Notes: generated from the letters alone by a model not told the origin. A stretch of 64,000 nucleotides of DNA from Calendula officinalis (GCA_963853835.1 OY970828.1:65836861-65900860); one strand, 5' to 3'; positions 30,731 to 43,620 are shown, counted from the stretch's first letter. Program-made: numbers and translations.

Positions 30731-32862
30731 GCTAGATGATGTGAAGAATCACATGGTCCAAAAGTATGGCATCTCAAGTACATTTATGATTGAACTTCAC
30801 AGTGCTTCTATGTCTAAATTCTTGGGTCCTTCATACAGGGTGTGGTACTCACATTTGCACTAATATGCAAGGACTAAAGAGTAGTAGGAAGCTGAAGCAT
30901 GATGAGCTGAATCTAATCATGGGAAACAGAGTCTCGACTGCTATCACCAAGATTGGAGATTATGACCCCATGATTAGTACTGGTCGTTCAAAGACTTTAT
31001 TAGATGTTTGTTTTTCGCAATCTATGGCACGCAACATAATTTCATTTTACCCATTCATTAAGGATGGTTTTAATTTTGTTTTTGACAATGAAGATGGTTC
31101 CATAAAAATGATGTGTTTTTATTTAAAGCTATTCCTTGTGCTGGTATATATGAAAATGTAAGTTGCATAAACAATAGAAATCCAATATTAAATGTTGATT
31201 CATCAAAAGGTGTATTGGATAAGTCATGTCTATGACATTGTCTCTTAGGACATATAAACAAGTAATGCATTGCTAAACTCCCAAAGGATGGAGTGTTAGA
31301 AACATTTGAACTGTTTGTTTTTGTGCGTCTACTAGCACACGCTCCCCAAAACCACACCTACTCTACCTTTTTGTTTTTGAGATTTCGGCCGTGAGAGGGA
31401 CAAAAGGGGAGGATTAGGGTTTTTAATTAACTTGCTTAATTCTCCCGTGTTTCCTAATTGTAGTTTACACTTATGTCCCTTGCTTTTTGGTTCTCCTTTT
31501 TGGCACACCAACTAAGTTTCATACTTAAATATTTAACACAAAACTTTAGTTGGTTAACTTATATAAATAATATAATTACACTAATTATATTACATATATT
31601 TAATGATGTTAAGTGTTTAAGTGTGTGACCCTTTAGGCTCACGTACAACTAGCCATATAACTATATGTTATAAGCGAGAAGCATATTCCAACAAGAATCA
31701 TTTGACTTAAAATCAGATGATGTGTGTGAGTCTTGTTTACTTGGCAAGATGAAAAAGGCACCATTCACAGGGTCTTGTGAAACAGGCAAAGACTTGTTAG
31801 ATCTCATACATACTGATGTGTGTGGACCCTTCAAGTCTAACACTAGACATGGTGAACGATATTTCGTCACGTTTACTGATGATTTCAGTAGATATGGTTA
31901 TTTTTATTTGATTAAACATAAGTCTGATACCTTTGAAACGTTCAAAGAATATCATAAAGAAGTAGAGAACCAACTGGGCAATAAGATTAAGATTCTCCGC
32001 TCTAACAGGGGTGGAGAGTATCTTAGTCTAGAGTTTGTCGACAATCTAAATAGTTATGGAATAGTATCTCAACTCTCTCCTCCACGAACTCCACAACTTA
32101 ATGGAGTGTCGAAAAGGAGAAATCAAACCTTGTTAGACATGGTACGATCAATGATGAGTTGATCAACACTTCCAATGAGTTTCTGGGGATATTCATTACA
32201 AACAGCAGCACATATCGTGAACCTTGTACCAACTAAAATGTTGCTGAAACTCCCTCTGAAATGTGGACAGGGAATCCTCCCTCCCTCAAACATTTGAAAA
32301 TTTGGGGTTGTGAAGTTTATATAAGACATGAATCTCACGAAAAGCTAGATAACAAATCAGAGAAGTGCTACTTCATTGGCTATCCACGACAGACTTTTGG
32401 ATACCGGTTTTATAATCCGAAAGAGAACAAAGTGTTCGTATTCGAAGACGATTCTTTCTTGAGAGAGCTATGAAGAGTGTCAAGAGTCAACCAATGAAGA
32501 TGTAGTGACGCCTATAGTTGACACTAGCACTCAACCAGAGGATGAGACTCTTGTTGAGGAAGATGATGTAACTCCTACCATTCCACGTAGATCCTCTAGA
32601 ACTGTTCGCCCTCCTGAGCATTATGGTGATTATTATGATTACCATATTGTTGAAGGTGATGCATCTACTAGTAATAGTTTACCAGTTGATGATGATGAGC
32701 CACCAAGTTATAAGGAAGCTATGGAAAGCCCTGAGGCCGAAAAATGGAAAAGGGCTATGGAGAGTGAGGATCGGTCCATGTATGACAATCAAGTATGGAA
32801 CTTGATTGAGACTTCTCCTGGCATTAAAACCGTTGGGTGCAAGTGGATTTTCAAGAAGAAGA
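30731..32862 (+). pseudogene. Copia pol fragment, element D
   Basis: Plus-strand copia pol from a lineage distinct from the Sirevirus copies. Protease and GAG-pre-integrase blocks (HTGCGTHICTNMQGLK, GNRVSTAI) lie at 30810-31160. The integrase zinc finger and core (CESCLLGK, IHTDVCGPF, FTDDFSRYG, SNRGGEY) lie at 31722-32162, and the C-terminal integrase segment (LKIWGCEVYIR) at 32261-32473. The linker and first RT block (PSYKEAMESPEAEKW, KWIFKKK) end at 32862, where element E begins. A solo LTR interrupts it at 31294-31693. Frameshifts near 30800 and 31165 and stops near 32162 and 32473 show that it is dead. Confidence 0.85.
31294..31693 (-). mobile_element. Solo LTR of the element E family (400 bp)
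   Basis: TGTTAG to CCAACA, with its 3' half matching the element E LTR (for example GTGTGACCCTTTAGGCTCAC and AGCATATTCCAACA at the end). There is no PBS or PPT on either side; copia D coding sequence flanks both ends, so only a single LTR remains. No clean 5-bp duplication is visible. Confidence 0.75.
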
Positions 32863-33474
32863 TGTTAGTGATTTACGGTTTAATCATAGTAAAACGCATC
32901 AGAAATATAACATAAATCACCAATCAAGGATCTGCATATTGACAATACAATTAAGCATGAAAATCAAAGAGATTAGTATGTAGAAATCATACGCTTGAAG
33001 CCTTTGATTACACCAACGAATAAGGATGAAGAACTTCAAGAATTCAAAGTAGAATTCCTCTAATGGTATCCACACTACACCATATCAAGAACACCAAATA
33101 GGATGCTAGTCCCTTGGTCAAGAATAAAATATTAATTCTTTTGTACGTTTGACATGCAAAACTAAAGAAAAGGAATCTTTTCCTTTTGCTTGTTAATTCG
33201 TGCGCACAAGACAGAAACGAAAAACCAAAACCACTACTTCTTTCGTAGCAAAATAAAAAGGAAGAATATTTTTCCTTTTGCTGTGCGATCAAGAGAAAAA
33301 GAAACCCCACAACCTTTTATTTTTCTTTTTGTGGCCGTAGGGTTTTGGGAAGGGAGAGCCCCTCGCACTTTTGATTCTTTATGATTACTCACTAATACGT
33401 TTTAACTTAACAATTAATTAAAACATATCTAGCCAAGTAATTATAGTTTATATAAATAATATAATTACCCTAAT

Positions 33475-33973
<499 letters not shown>

Positions 33974-34053
<80 letters not shown>
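33974..34053. repeat. TA microsatellite, right of MITE
   Basis: About 78 bases of (TA)n, continuing the run interrupted by the MITE-like element. Confidence 0.95.
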
Positions 34054-34056
<3 letters not shown>

Positions 34057-34145
34057 GGTGTTTAGTGTATAAGTGTGTGACCCTTTAGGCTCACTTGCGT
34101 CTAGCCATATAACTATATGTCATGTACGTGAAGCATATTCCAACA

Positions 34146-34162
34146 GCTCTCACTTGCGCACG
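34146..34162 (-). promoter_or_regulatory. Polypurine tract of element E
   Basis: GCTCTCACTTGCGCACG on the plus strand gives a purine-rich GCAAGTGAGAGC on the minus strand, directly inside the 3' LTR edge. Matches the usual copia AAGTGGGAGC type. Confidence 0.65.
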
Positions 34163-35000
34163 TCATAACATCAAGTAGTTATACAAGCAAAGGTTAAAGT
34201 CTTCCAGGTTCAAAGTTTTTCAATCAGTTATCCTTTTGTTACTGATACCATGTTGAATTTTAGACAAGGATTAATGTCAATCTAAAATTTCAACGATTCT
34301 ATTTCTCGATCTTTACAATGAAGTAGATTACCAAACCAATCAAGATTCATCTTGATTACCTTTCGGTACGGCCGTACAAGCAGCTATTCAAATCATCGAG
34401 GGGCCCAGTAGTATCTAATCCAAACATGTGGAGGAACAAATTCTTTATTGACTACATGTGTTTGATATATGCTTAATATCAAACCTGAAGATGGTTGTTA
34501 TAGCAACCTTATTCAGGTCTGCGTTTAACCACATCAAAGTTTGACACTCCACACACAAAAACCAACTTGCATCTCAAGTCAGAGGATAAGCGAAAAAGCC
34601 TTTGTGAGATTCACTTGTGACATAAATCCAGGAAGTGATTTCTCATAGGTTGGGTCAGTCCAATTGTGCATCACAATGAACAACATGTGAGTTTGATTTC
34701 ATCATCCTTACTCATACTAAGATCATGTCATCAATGCCCTCAGATTTGTCTTAATAATATCCCCATATTATTAATATGACAATGGACAATACAGAATATA
34801 AAACGCAGTAGATATTCACGGATATAAACATGCAAATATAGAACACAGTAGATATTCATATAAAAACGATCATATCAAATATATCAATTTATTCCAATAA
34901 AAACTGCTCAACGTTCCATTATTCAAATACGAAAACAGATTTACATGAAACTATAGCTTGTCGAAGTCCAATGTTCCATTGATATTCAATATGTTTGGTA
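34163..35000 (-). other. Non-coding part of element E after pol
   Basis: No frame is supported. Position between the PPT and the RNase H relic suggests the 3' untranslated part of the element, or fully decayed coding sequence. Confidence 0.45.
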
Positions 35001-35970
35001 CAAGACATTGAGTTCGATAAAGTGTCAGCTAGTTAGTTATTTGTTTGAACTTTAAGATTACGATTTTCACATATCTTGATAAATCATTCGAATGTAGTGA
35101 ACCTTCGTAAATAGGATCTAGCGTCATCACGACCTATTTCAAAACCAGCATAAGTATAGCAAGTATACTTAGTTTCAGTTTGGTATCTCCACCATAACCA
35201 AAGAACACATATCCAGTATTTCAAAAATACTTCAATATGTTCACTTAACAGCAATCCAGTGACTCTCTCGTGGATTTTGTTGGTATTTTCCAGTAAGGTC
35301 CCCTTAGGAAGTTACATTTGACCTAGTGCTTCTTATAGCGTACATGATGAATGGAATAGCCGATTCATAGGGATTACATTCGTTCGCTTCACCACATCAG
35401 GTGTGGAAAGTCCTTGAGTCTCACTCAAGTTTACATTGTGTTGCATACGAGTACTTCCTCGTTTGGGAGCATCCATTCTAAACCGTTTTAGAATTTTGTC
35501 AATATAAGCACTTTGACTTAAACCAATTAATCGCTTTGATCTATCCCAATATATTCTTAACTTCAAGCATGTGTGTCATATTTCTACAATCCTTCATGTC
35601 AAAACATTTTCCAATCCAGGATTTTCATCTTGTAGCATTGGTATATTGTTTCACATGAGTGACATGTCATCAACATGTATGATTTGAGAAATGACAATGC
35701 TCCCACTAGCTTTCATATATACACATGCTCATTTTGGGTTTTAGGTGAAACAAACGGTTTTATTTCATCATTAACCGAATTTCATAGTCATAGTACACTA
35801 CTTTGGCTATAAGAATCCTAATTTCTTTAGTAAGAGGTGAGAAGGTTTCATAATTGTCAATCCCGTAGGATTGAGTGTAACCTTTTGCTACTACAAGAGC
35901 TTTATAGGTGTGTATATTTTCATCCATGTCAACAGTCTTATTGTTTTGAGAAAGACCAACTAAGTTCAAA
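35000..35970 (-). pseudogene. RT and RNase H relics of element E
   Basis: Minus-strand pieces: an RT block with VVAKGYTQSYGIDNYETFSPL (35770-35900), a degraded active-site region keeping GTTGATGACATGT near 35660-35680, the IYWDRSKRLIGLSQSAYIDKIL block (35480-35560), and traces of RNase H to about 35000. Stops and frameshifts occur throughout. Clearly copia; no function possible. Confidence 0.78.
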
Positions 35971-36030
35971 ACTTAATTGTCTCTCATGGATTTCATTTTC
36001 GCATTCATAGCTTCAAGTCATTTTTCGAAT

Positions 36031-36990
36031 TCAAATTCGATAATGCAACTTGATAGTTATGGAGTTCATTATGATCCTCGAAACTTTGCTCCTCAGCATC
36101 GACATAAAACTATATCGTTCAGGTGCATGAGGTGTCTTTGCGGACCTACGAATGGGAACAACATCATCTTGTGGTCCAACATCTATATGTCCAGCCTCAG
36201 TAAGATATTTGCTAGTGTTACCAGAAGGTTGTGCATCTTCGCTTTGAATCTTGTCAAAGTCTATAGTGCTCCCACTTGCTTTGTGAAATGAGACTGTTCT
36301 CAAGAAACTCAGCGTACCTAGCAACAACAATTTGTTCTCAGGTGGGTAGTAAAATAGTAACGAAGATACAGTTGATAGATATGGGTCGAGTTTGTTCAGC
36401 ATGTCTCGTTCCACGAGATCCTCACAACCCCAGATCTTCAAGTAAATCAAATTAGGGACTTTCCCAAGCCATATTTCATATGGTGTCTTTTTAACCTTTT
36501 GGTCGGAACCATATTAAGTATACGAGCAGCAGACATCAGTGCATGCCCCTGAAAAGGATAGTTTAAGAGTAGTAGGATATCTCCTTTCATACACACCATT
36601 ATCTTGTGGAGTGTATGGAGGAGTGTATTTGTGAGACAATCTCACGGTGTGTAGGATGATCCCGAAACTCTTGACTCATGTACTTTCCTCCTTGATCAGG
36701 ACAGATAGCCTTTGTTGTCTTGCCGAGTTGATTTTCTACTTTATTTTAGAAAGCTTTGAACGTTTCAAAGATTTCATGTTTATGTTTACTCAAGTAAACA
36801 TAACCATAACGACTGATATCATCAAAGCTTTCATGTTGATGTTTAATCAAGTAAACATAACTAAAGCGATTGATATCATCAGTGAAAGTGATAAAGTAGG
36901 TGGCACCTTCCCTAGTCTTATGACTAAAAGGCCCACATACATCAGTATGTATGAGTCCAAGTAGATTTTTAGCTCTTTCGCCTAACATGG
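36031..36990 (-). pseudogene. Integrase relic of element E
   Basis: Minus-strand integrase core (LIHTDVCGPFSHKTREGATYFITFTDDINR, at 36900-36980) and the C-terminal LKIWGCEDLVERDMLNKLDPY block near 36400-36440, followed by linker sequence. A direct internal duplication of the YGYVYLSKHKHE-type segment (about 36760-36870) repeats part of the core. Frames change several times. Confidence 0.8.
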
Positions 36991-37559
36991 GAGAAAAGCT
37001 TTCTTGTTATCTTCCCATAATATACAAGAGAGGCATTTTAAATGATTCATAATCATTTGTTAAGAAGCCCGTCGTGTTGTAGTATCAAAATGCGTTTCTT
37101 GTTTATGTGGAAAAGATGACAATGCTCTAGGTAAATAGAATACAAACCGTTTTGGATTCTTGAGTGCTATATTTGTATATAGAACTATCGTTTGAATCTG
37201 GATCATGCATATGAATTTCAAGTATACTATTACAAGGAACAGTTATAAAAACATGTTATTTTACATAAAACAAAATATTATAATCCATAATAGTTTGAAT
37301 AAATCATTATTCATCAAACAATAAAGCTAAACAATGCATAATTGACAATTGTTCAAAACAATAATTAACGCATTAGGAAGGATTAGATCACAGCTTCCAT
37401 TCTTTTAGCTTTCTACTTCACTTTTAATCTTGCACATTTGTGTAAATGTGAGTTCCACAACTAGTGTCATACACTCAAGATTTATTAGTAAAAGTATAGA
37501 GTTCTATAATGAAGATACCTAATGTGCTAGCCAGAACACATTTGTCCTTCATCAACTCT

Positions 37560-38160
37560 GCCATGTAGGCAGGACAGATCCTCCTTCAATGGCCGGTTTC
37601 ATCGCAATGATGGCAAGAAATATGCTTTGTAGGGTGCTCCTTTTTAGCAGGTGGGGGAATCGTAGGTTTGGAAAAGTAAACTAGCTTACCCTTAACTAGA
37701 CTCTTGCCTTGTGCTTGCACTCTAATTCTACCTGCTAGAGAAAGCTTTCTCAATCTTCAATCTCCTAAGATTCTACCTTCCCTGATTGCTAGAAAAGAAT
37801 TGGGTAACCTTTGCTCAACCAGTTTTACTATAACATGTTATTTACCAATTGTCTTCCCCATGCTATGTACTTTTAAAACTCTTTTCAAACTGGTCATAGT
37901 CCTTGGATAATGAGGTAAGAATCAAGCTCATTCCAAGAACTTGTGGCAATGGGTAACCAAGACGCTCTATTTGATCAAGATACCAATTCATATTCAAGAT
38001 GTAAGTGCTAACTGATTGGTTATCCTCCTGCTTGTAAGCGTGGAATGCTTTAATTGTTTTGAACAGTTTATGTTCAGCATGTACTTGAAATATCATTTTC
38101 AAGTCGCTTAACGTGGCATATGCTGTGATTTCCTCCTTTGGAAATCGGAGTTCATGCTCA
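37560..38160 (-). pseudogene. Gag relic of element E
   Basis: Minus-strand copia gag: a capsid segment with FKTIKAFHAYKQEDNQSVSTYILNMNWYLDQIERLGYPLP (37900-38060), then a zinc-knuckle region near 37570-37620 reading CHHCDETGH, a stop in place of Trp, then RRIC. Position between integrase and the leader fits. Confidence 0.78.
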
Positions 38161-40143
38161 CAAGCATAGGAGTAGCGACTTCTTGGTGTTCGTTAAACGT
38201 TTCGGTAAAGGCTTGACGAAAAGCAACATAAGCATTGGCAAGAGGTGTTTCAGGTAAGGCCTCTTATAGGTGTATCAACTTGTTCTCATCTCTAAGGACA
38301 ATCCTTAGAGTTCGATATCAATCGATAAAGTTGATATTAGTCAGTTTCAGTTTTCAAGAAATGATTTTAGAGTGGAGATACTTAGGTTTTGATTTGTTAT
38401 TGTTATCTGTATAACACACAAAGTTCAAAAAATAGTATTTTCAATAATAATTTATTTTAAAAAAATTAACTACCCAATTAATTTAATTAAAAGCTAATAT
38501 CTTCATTTGAGCTTCTATCACCACATCAGTTGATGTGCTAGTGATGATAGATCCAATAGGTAGGTGACGATCAACAATTGCATTACAAGTGCAACTCTTA
38601 GAGTTATGGGACTTCATGGAACCTAGTGAACAAGCATCTAGGGTCAAATGGCATGTTTGACGCATCTTCGCCTCGTAACAAGGTCTCACCGTTAACTCGA
38701 TTAAGTCATCCAATGTGAACTCGTGTCAAAATAAATCTAGGTCTCACGCGTAGACAATAATAACCTCGGATTTAAATTCAAACCACGTCTCACGTGAATT
38801 TAAAAGTAGAAGCAAGTGATTTCAACCAATTGGACGACGTGACTTAAGTTTTAGGTATGAAATTTTAAGAAAAATTTATTAAGATATGAATGAATCATGT
38901 ACTACATTCATACCACTTCATAAGTCTGGTAAATAAGCGGTAAAATGTTTAACGATTATTAAGTTTGAAGTTATAAATCGTATTTAAACTTACTTTATTA
39001 ATCTCAAAATACTAGTTTCGGTTAAAGAATAATCATCGATAATTAACAAGTAATCATTGATGATTAAACAATAATCATCGATGATTAACAAGTAATCATT
39101 GATGATTAAAAATTTGGATATTTTAATGTTTGTGTTTCAAAACTTTTATTTTAGTCGTTATGATTTGTATCAAATACAAAATATATAACAACCACAAACA
39201 TACAAGTAAAACATGCAACACAATTTGTGCAAAACCTCGACCGATGATTACCTAATTTCGGTCACGTGAGTCATCACGACGGACCGAAGGGTCAAGCTAG
39301 GGGACGGGCCAACATGAACCCAATGGGCTCCCACTTGCTTGAAGAGCAAGTAGAACCCAAAATTACCCAAAACAGTGAAGTGAAGAAGCTGTCCAAAAGT
39401 TTCTGCTTCGTTCAGAATGAAATTCGCCCTAGAAGACGCTAGTTTCAGTCTTCCTGACCTTCTTGACTTTTCTAGATCTTTGAGATACGGAAGTTGTGGC
39501 GGTGGTTTCAGGTCCAAAGGAGTTCGGGAACTCCTACAGTTCTGTTTTTCGTTCAGCTGCGCAGGAGGTGACGAAAAATCTTATTTTTCTTCAATCTTTT
39601 CTTCATTCTTGGTCAACAAATTACAAGAAATAAAAGTAATAAAAATACAACTATTCTAATACATTCATAAACGAAGTTTGCCCCCAAAATTGGCACCAAA
39701 TGTAAATAAATAATTGAAATTACAACAAGAGTCATATAAAATACATGTTTTGCCATATAAATATTAACAATTAAAATAAAATACAATTATTCTAGGTTTT
39801 CATCGGTTTTGTACAATCAATCAACATTTGACAAGGTTTTGGCTTGAGATAGGCAAAAATACATGTTTTGCCATATAAACATTAACAATTAAAATAAAAT
39901 ACCAAGCCAATAAAAAATAAAAAATTCAATTAACAAGATTAATTTTTTAATGTGGTTTCTGTAACTAGTAGCTATTTAGGGTTCCAAAAAATCAAAATTT
40001 TAACCCAAATATTTAAGGTTTTCCAAAAAGAAATAACCCTAGGGTTCTTTGTTTTCCGTTCGATGCACCAAGGGGGCCAAAAAACGTTCGCTTTTAGCTA
40101 CTTTTTACAAAAAACTTGGTAATTAAATCATCAATATGATGAC
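38161..40143 (-). other. Decayed gag start and leader of element E
   Basis: Weak gag traces to about 38710, then non-coding leader. Contains the palindromic repeat at 39026-39110 and a doubled ATACATGTTTTGCCATATAAA segment (39740, 39858). The frame at 39248-39659 is not supported as a gene. Confidence 0.45.
39026..39110. repeat. Tandem palindromic repeat, about 41 bp x 2
   Basis: Two units of AATAATCATCGATRATTAACAAGTAATCATTGATGATTAAA type. The core TAATCATCGATGATTA at 39072-39087 is a perfect 16-base palindrome. Confidence 0.8.
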
Positions 40144-40155
40144 TCGCGATACCAC
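40144..40155 (-). promoter_or_regulatory. Degenerate primer-binding site of element E
   Basis: On the minus strand reads GTGGTATCGCGA, keeping TGGTATC of the Met PBS next to the LTR edge at 40156. Confidence 0.55.
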
Positions 40156-40875
40156 TGTTAGTGATTTACGGTTTAATCAAAGTAAAACGCAGCGGAAATA
40201 TAACATAAATCATCAATCAAGGATCTACATATTGACAATATAATTAAGCATGAAAATCAAAGAGATTAGTATGTAGAAATCATACCTTTGAAGCCTTTGA
40301 TTACACCAACGAATAAGGCTGAAGAACTTCAAGAATTCAAAGTAGAATTCCTCTAATGGTATCCACACTACACCAGAACACCAAATAGGATGCTAGTCCC
40401 TTGGTCAAGAATCAAAATATTAATTCATTTGTACGTTTCACATGCAAAACTAAAGAAAATGATTTTTTTTTTCCTTTTGCTTGTTAATTCGTGCGTACAA
40501 GACAGAAACGAAAAACCCAAAACCACTACTTCTTTCGTAGCAAAATAAAAAGGAAGAATCTTTTTCCTTTTGCTGTGCGATCAAGAGAAAAAGAAACCAC
40601 ACAACCTTTTATTTTTCTTTTTGCGGCCGTAGGGTTTTGGGAAGGGAGGATTAGGGTTAGTTAGCTTGCTCCCTAATCTAGGTACTAATCTTCTAATTAC
40701 AAGTTAGGAGATATGACACTTAGCCGGTCGTATTTTTGATTCTGTATGATTACTCACTAATACGCTTTACCTTAACAATTAATTGAAACATATCTAGTTA
40801 AGTAATTATAGTTTATATAAATAATATAATTACCCTAATTATGTTATATATATTAAATGGTGTTTGGTGTATAAG
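40156..40875 (-). mobile_element. 5' LTR of element E, truncated
   Basis: Starts TGTTAGTGATTTACGG like the 3' LTR at 32863 and aligns with it through the CGGCCGTAGGGTTTTGGGAA region. It is cut at 40875 after GGTGTATAAG by the TRIM; the terminal part ending in CCAACA is missing. Confidence 0.82.
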
Positions 40876-41289
40876 TGTAAGATTCGTCCCATATTGGTTG
40901 GAGAGGGGAACGATACACTCTTTATAAGGGTGTGGATACCTCTCTTAGCATGAGGCCTTTTGGGTGGAAGTGGTCCATACCAAAAACAAAACCGTGCGCC
41001 GGTGGGCAAAGCGGACAATATTGTGCTACGGGGTTCTGGGATGTTATAAGTGGTATCAGAGCCAGATCCGGGCCGATGTGCACAACGAGGGCGTTGTGTC
41101 CCATGGGGGGGAGAATTGTAAGATTCGTCCCACATTGGTTGGAGAGGGGAACGAAACACTCTTTATAAGGGTGTGGATACCTCTCTTAGCATGAGGCCTT
41201 TTGGGTGGAAGTGGTACATACCAAAAACAAAACTGTGCGCGGGTGGGCAAAGCGGACAATATCGTGCTACGGGATTCTGGGATGTTACA
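40876..41289 (+). mobile_element. TRIM-like miniature LTR element
   Basis: Two direct 173-bp LTRs (40876-41048 and 41117-41289) beginning TGTAAGATTCGTCCC enclose a 68-bp internal part. This holds a PBS (TGGTATCAGAGCC, 41051-41063) and a PPT (GGGGGGGAGA, 41105-41114), with no coding sequence. The LTR contains the TTTATAAGGGTGTGGATACCTCT motif typical of a widespread family of plant TRIMs. The left LTR interrupts element E. The right LTR is followed not by E sequence but by the PBS of gypsy element G1. Short ORFs overlapping it are spurious. Confidence 0.85.
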
Positions 41290-41291
41290 GT

Positions 41292-41303
41292 TGGTATCAG
41301 AGC
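41292..41303 (+). promoter_or_regulatory. Primer-binding site of G1
   Basis: TGGTATCAGAGC, perfect Met type, three bases after the right TRIM LTR and followed by TTTGGCTTGAGAG, unlike the TRIM interior. Confidence 0.85.
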
Positions 41304-41816
41304 TTTGGCTTGAGAGAATTGGGTTCACAAGGGGTGGATTCCAAACTCAAGTCGAAGCATGAGTTTTCAAAGTGAGTTTCAAAAATGTTTTAAAACGAGT
41401 CCAAATCCAAATCGAGAAGCAGCGCATCACGATAACCTTATGCTTCTAGTACTTTAAATTTTGAGTTATTTAGTTATTATAAACGTCACGAGTGACGCTA
41501 ACTATTAAGAGAATATTAGAGTTGGACACGAGACGAGCGCGAATTGTGCGACTATATACATTTATATATATACTATATAATTAATGTTGTGAATTACTTG
41601 GTTATGTGGATGGTATAAGGATGGGAGATCGTGGAATTTTTGAAGCTGGCTCGAAACCATGTTGTGGGTAGGTGCGGATAATAATAGAGGGCCCCTATTA
41701 TTATACGCACATGACTCATGCCTATGTTTTGAAAAGGATTCAAGGAGACCATTCGTCAAGCATCTAAGTATCATTAAAATTCCCGATTCTTATATATACT
41801 TTCTTTCATATAGCAA

Positions 41817-42750
41817 ATGGCACGCAACAGACCAATCGCCGAGGAGATTCGCAACATGATTGACGAGGCTTTGGGACAGAGGCTACCAGAATTGTTTCAA
41901 TAAATGTTTCCTGAGATAACTGGGCAGGTCGGCACCTTGATGGACGAACGGCTCACGAACCACGCTGCAGCAGGTACTCAACAACGACCACCAAAAGAGT
42001 TCTCTTACCGCGACTTCTCCGTTTGTTCGCCCCCAGAATTCTACGGAGAACCTGACCCTAAAGTTGCCATTCGATGGCTCGCCGACGTAGAAAAAGTGTT
42101 CTGAGTCTCCAAGTGCCCAGCAAACTTGAAGACTACCTATGCGTCACACTTGTTGAAGAAAGAGACAAATGACTGGTGGGAGGAAATGACCGCGAAAATG
42201 ACCGATGAAGAACTGAATGCTATGACTTTTGAAACATTTTCTGAGCAATTCAAGAAACAATACGTACCACGTGCTGAGGTAGAGAGGATTACTAGAGACT
42301 TCTTGGAGCTCAAGCAGACTACCGAGTCGGTGAAATACTGCTAAATTTCATGAGTTGGCCGCCTTTTGTCCTGATCATGTGGCTACGGAGGAAATGAAGA
42401 TGACGCGCTACAAGTCCATGCTGCGTAGTGACATCAGGGAGTTTGTGAGCATAGTGCCTCGCAATACGCTAGTGGAGATGATTGATACCGCCCGAAACCG
42501 GGAGCTAGAGCTTGACCAACAGAGGCGTGAAAGTAAGAGGGCCGCGCCAACTTCTACTGGTAACGTGACGCAGGGAAACCATAAGCGTCACAAAATCGAG
42601 TTTAAGCCTTACAGTGGGGGCAACGCACGTGGAGGTACAAGGCGTGGCGATGAGAAGAAAGATGTCAAAGGGGCAGTGTGCTTTTATTGTCACAAGGAGG
42701 GTCACGTGAAGACTGAGTGCCCGGAGTTGCAGGGTAGAGGTACACGATAA
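41817..42750 (+). pseudogene. Gypsy gag of G1, broken
   Basis: Starts at the ATG at 41817. It contains the retrotransposon gag domain (PPEFYGEPDPKVAIRWLADVEK; WWEEMTAKM; FKKQYVPRAEVE) and a zinc knuckle CFYCHKEGHVKTEC near 42686-42727. Lesions: TAA near 41901, TGA near 42102 and a frame change near 42340, where the sequence after TESV shifts. Capsid and RNA-binding function in intact relatives. Confidence 0.85.
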
Positions 42751-42829
42751 CTTATTTGTTTTTTTTTAATTTTTGTGTTATATATCTGTTTGCAATATGT
42801 GATACGTGATTATTTGCTAGAAGGAGGTG

Positions 42830-43620
42830 GATACGGGGTAGTGAAAAACCCTGCTCCAGCCACCTTGAGGATTACCGACGGGGTGCAGACCAGAGCTCGG
42901 GGACGAGCTTATACCATGACCGAGGAGGAGGCAAAGAGGGCCCCTAACGCCGTTGCTGTTACTATTTCTTTTATACTTGAGTAACATTATTTGAACTATA
43001 ATGTTTGTGACGAGATTTTTATATATATGTGAGATTATATGTATTATGTGATAGGTACATTCCGTGTGAACAATGTGCCTGCTTTTGTGTTGTTTGATAG
43101 TGGGGCCACCCACTCTTTTGTGTCTTATGCTTTTAGCACCCTGTTGAGCCATAGGGTAGGGGACCTGAGTATGCCTTTGACGATAGAGGTAGCTAACGAT
43201 AAGACTCTGTCCGTGAAAAGTATACCGTGATTGCACAATTGAGCTGTGCGGGGAGAAATTCCCCATTGATCTTATTCCTATTGCCATGCGAGATTTGTGC
43301 GTCATAGTTGGGATGGATTGGATGTCAGAGTACCGTGCCGAGATTCTTTGCCACAGGAAACAGATCCGTATCAAACCTCCAAGTGGAGTTGAGCTGTTGA
43401 TCCAGGGGGATGTTGATCGATTGGTGTCGGCACTGTGTTCGGCTGCGAGAGCGAGGAGACATCTTCAACACGGTGCCGTGGGGTTTTTGTGTTATGTGAT
43501 TGATACGATTCTTGAGAACAAACCTAAAATGATCGGGGACGTGCCGATCGTGAGTGAGTTCGCATATTTTTTCCCGATGATTTACCTGGAATCCCTCCGG
43601 AGAGACAGGTTGAGTTCCGC
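42830..43620 (+). pseudogene. Gypsy protease of G1
   Basis: The gag-pol linker (TMTEEEAKRAPN) leads, after a gap of about 100 AT-rich bases, into the retropepsin: FVLFDSGATHSFVS at about 43085-43130, then the IVGMDWMSEYRAEI flap-end region at about 43300. Active-site Asp is in DSG. Frame changes occur near 43230 and 43575. The two AT-rich gaps (42741-42819 and 42960-43054) look like introns or small insertions. Confidence 0.8.

Noticed and set aside
31294..31693. Target-site duplication around the solo LTR
   Set aside because: Flanks TGGAG and AGAAT do not match as a 5-bp repeat.
39248..39659. Pair of opposite ORFs in the leader of element E
   Set aside because: Low-complexity, no domain, and located between PBS and gag of a dead element.
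40839..41328. ORFs on both strands across the TRIM
   Set aside because: They span the repeated LTRs and follow the repeat, not a protein.
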